Shown here: positions 52,701 through 52,834 of the stretch, in pieces
Numbering within the stretch: position 1 is the first letter of the stretch
How the letters are laid out: every line of letters begins with the position of its first letter
NCBI GenBank assembly: GCA_934454635.1
Contig: CAKSFR010000016.1
Coordinates: 1 to 52,834 of the forward strand
Reading direction: 5' to 3'
DNA: 52,834 bases
Source of the DNA: an uncultured Ruminiclostridium sp.
GTDB taxonomy: Bacteria > Bacillota > Clostridia > Oscillospirales > Ruminococcaceae
Translations under genes and position numbers: made by a program
Notes under the pieces: generated by a model
Database searches by the model: none
What the model was told of the DNA's origin: nothing
What the model saw: only the letters and a program-made list of their open reading frames with translations

Positions 52701-52757
52701 AAAAAGAAAAAGCACACTAGTTTCAGATATCATTGTATCAAAATTAGCGTGCTTATT

Positions 52758-52833
52758 TGGCTCCCCCTACTGGACTTGAACCAGTGGCATCATGATTAAC
52801 AGTCATGCGCTCTACCGACTGAGCTAAGGAGGA
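52758..52833 (-). tRNA. tRNA-Asn (GTT anticodon)
   Basis: This 76-base gene folds fully on the minus strand: acceptor TCCTCCT/AGGGGGA with one wobble, discriminator G and encoded CCA, and anticodon loop CTGTTAA (GTT) inside CATGA/TCATG. The T-arm is ACTGG-TTCAAGT-CCAGT. Confidence 0.95.
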
Positions 52834-52834
52834 A

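Larger units (their letters stand above)
52416..52757. other. Intergenic stretch before tRNA-Asn
   Basis: No gene is visible. It contains repeated ATGAAACT-TTCC-type words (52519-52653), a hairpin at 52669-52700 and a longer AGCAC-CTA...TAG-GTGCT inverted repeat at 52710-52753. Confidence 0.5.

Overview
The window looks like a piece of a Firmicutes (Clostridia) chromosome, most likely a Ruminococcus-like member of the Oscillospiraceae. This rests on the large serine recombinases, TnpW-type element genes, a GH25 endolysin with CW_7 repeats, strong AGGAGG ribosome binding sites, and an AgrC/AgrA-type pair beside M3 oligoendopeptidase F. The species is inferred, not shown.

Layout. 1-2.9 kb: 3' end of a tmRNA or tRNA, then a divergent MFS transporter / AraC regulator pair. 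3.0-30.6 kb: a siphovirus-type prophage read on the minus strand. Running down from 30.5 kb it has the end of terminase, portal, ClpP-like protease, capsid, connectors, tail tube, a frameshifted tail chaperone, tape measure, tail proteins, holin and GH25 endolysin. It ends in an integration operon of an HTH/zinc protein, a small SHOCT-like protein and two large serine recombinases. The first recombinase gene is split by an 8.87-kb mobilizable element (5481-14346), which carries its own frameshifted serine integrase, TnpW, MobC, relaxase and resolvase, plus a regulator/CPBP protease/hydrolase cargo. The split falls at a TTA core, and both element ends keep matching att arms, so precise excision would rebuild a full reading frame. 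Two self-contained 'moron' units (a HAD hydrolase; a P-loop kinase plus MazG) sit between the tail chaperone and the tape measure.

30.6-36.4 kb is a patchwork of fragments: a broken membrane-protein gene, an orphan toxin-like domain with a possible partner, a conjugative coupling-protein gene joined in frame to a caspase-like domain, and short ICE-type genes. 36.4-47.2 kb looks more like ordinary chromosome. It holds a Nif11-type RiPP precursor, tRNA-Leu(GAG), PepF, a flavin reductase, a PPIase lipoprotein, an AgrC/AgrA-like two-component pair facing a 14-residue peptide gene with two closely similar promoters, and an ECF sigma/anti-sigma pair followed by three small secreted products. A 136-bp inverted repeat brackets 31.0-47.3 kb.

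47.6-50.2 kb is a heavily deleted second copy of the same kind of prophage, with a portal-capsid fusion and an inserted toxin-antitoxin pair. It abuts a truncated McrB-like gene and an intact LlaJI-family endonuclease gene. The window closes with tRNA-Asn(GTT).

The prophages, nested element and patchwork all show decay (frameshifts, nonsense codons, gene fusions). The most interesting intact-looking units are the Agr-like regulator with its short peptide and twin promoters, the RiPP precursor with a CxxC...CxxC core, and the excisable insertion in the recombinase gene. No CRISPR array was seen.
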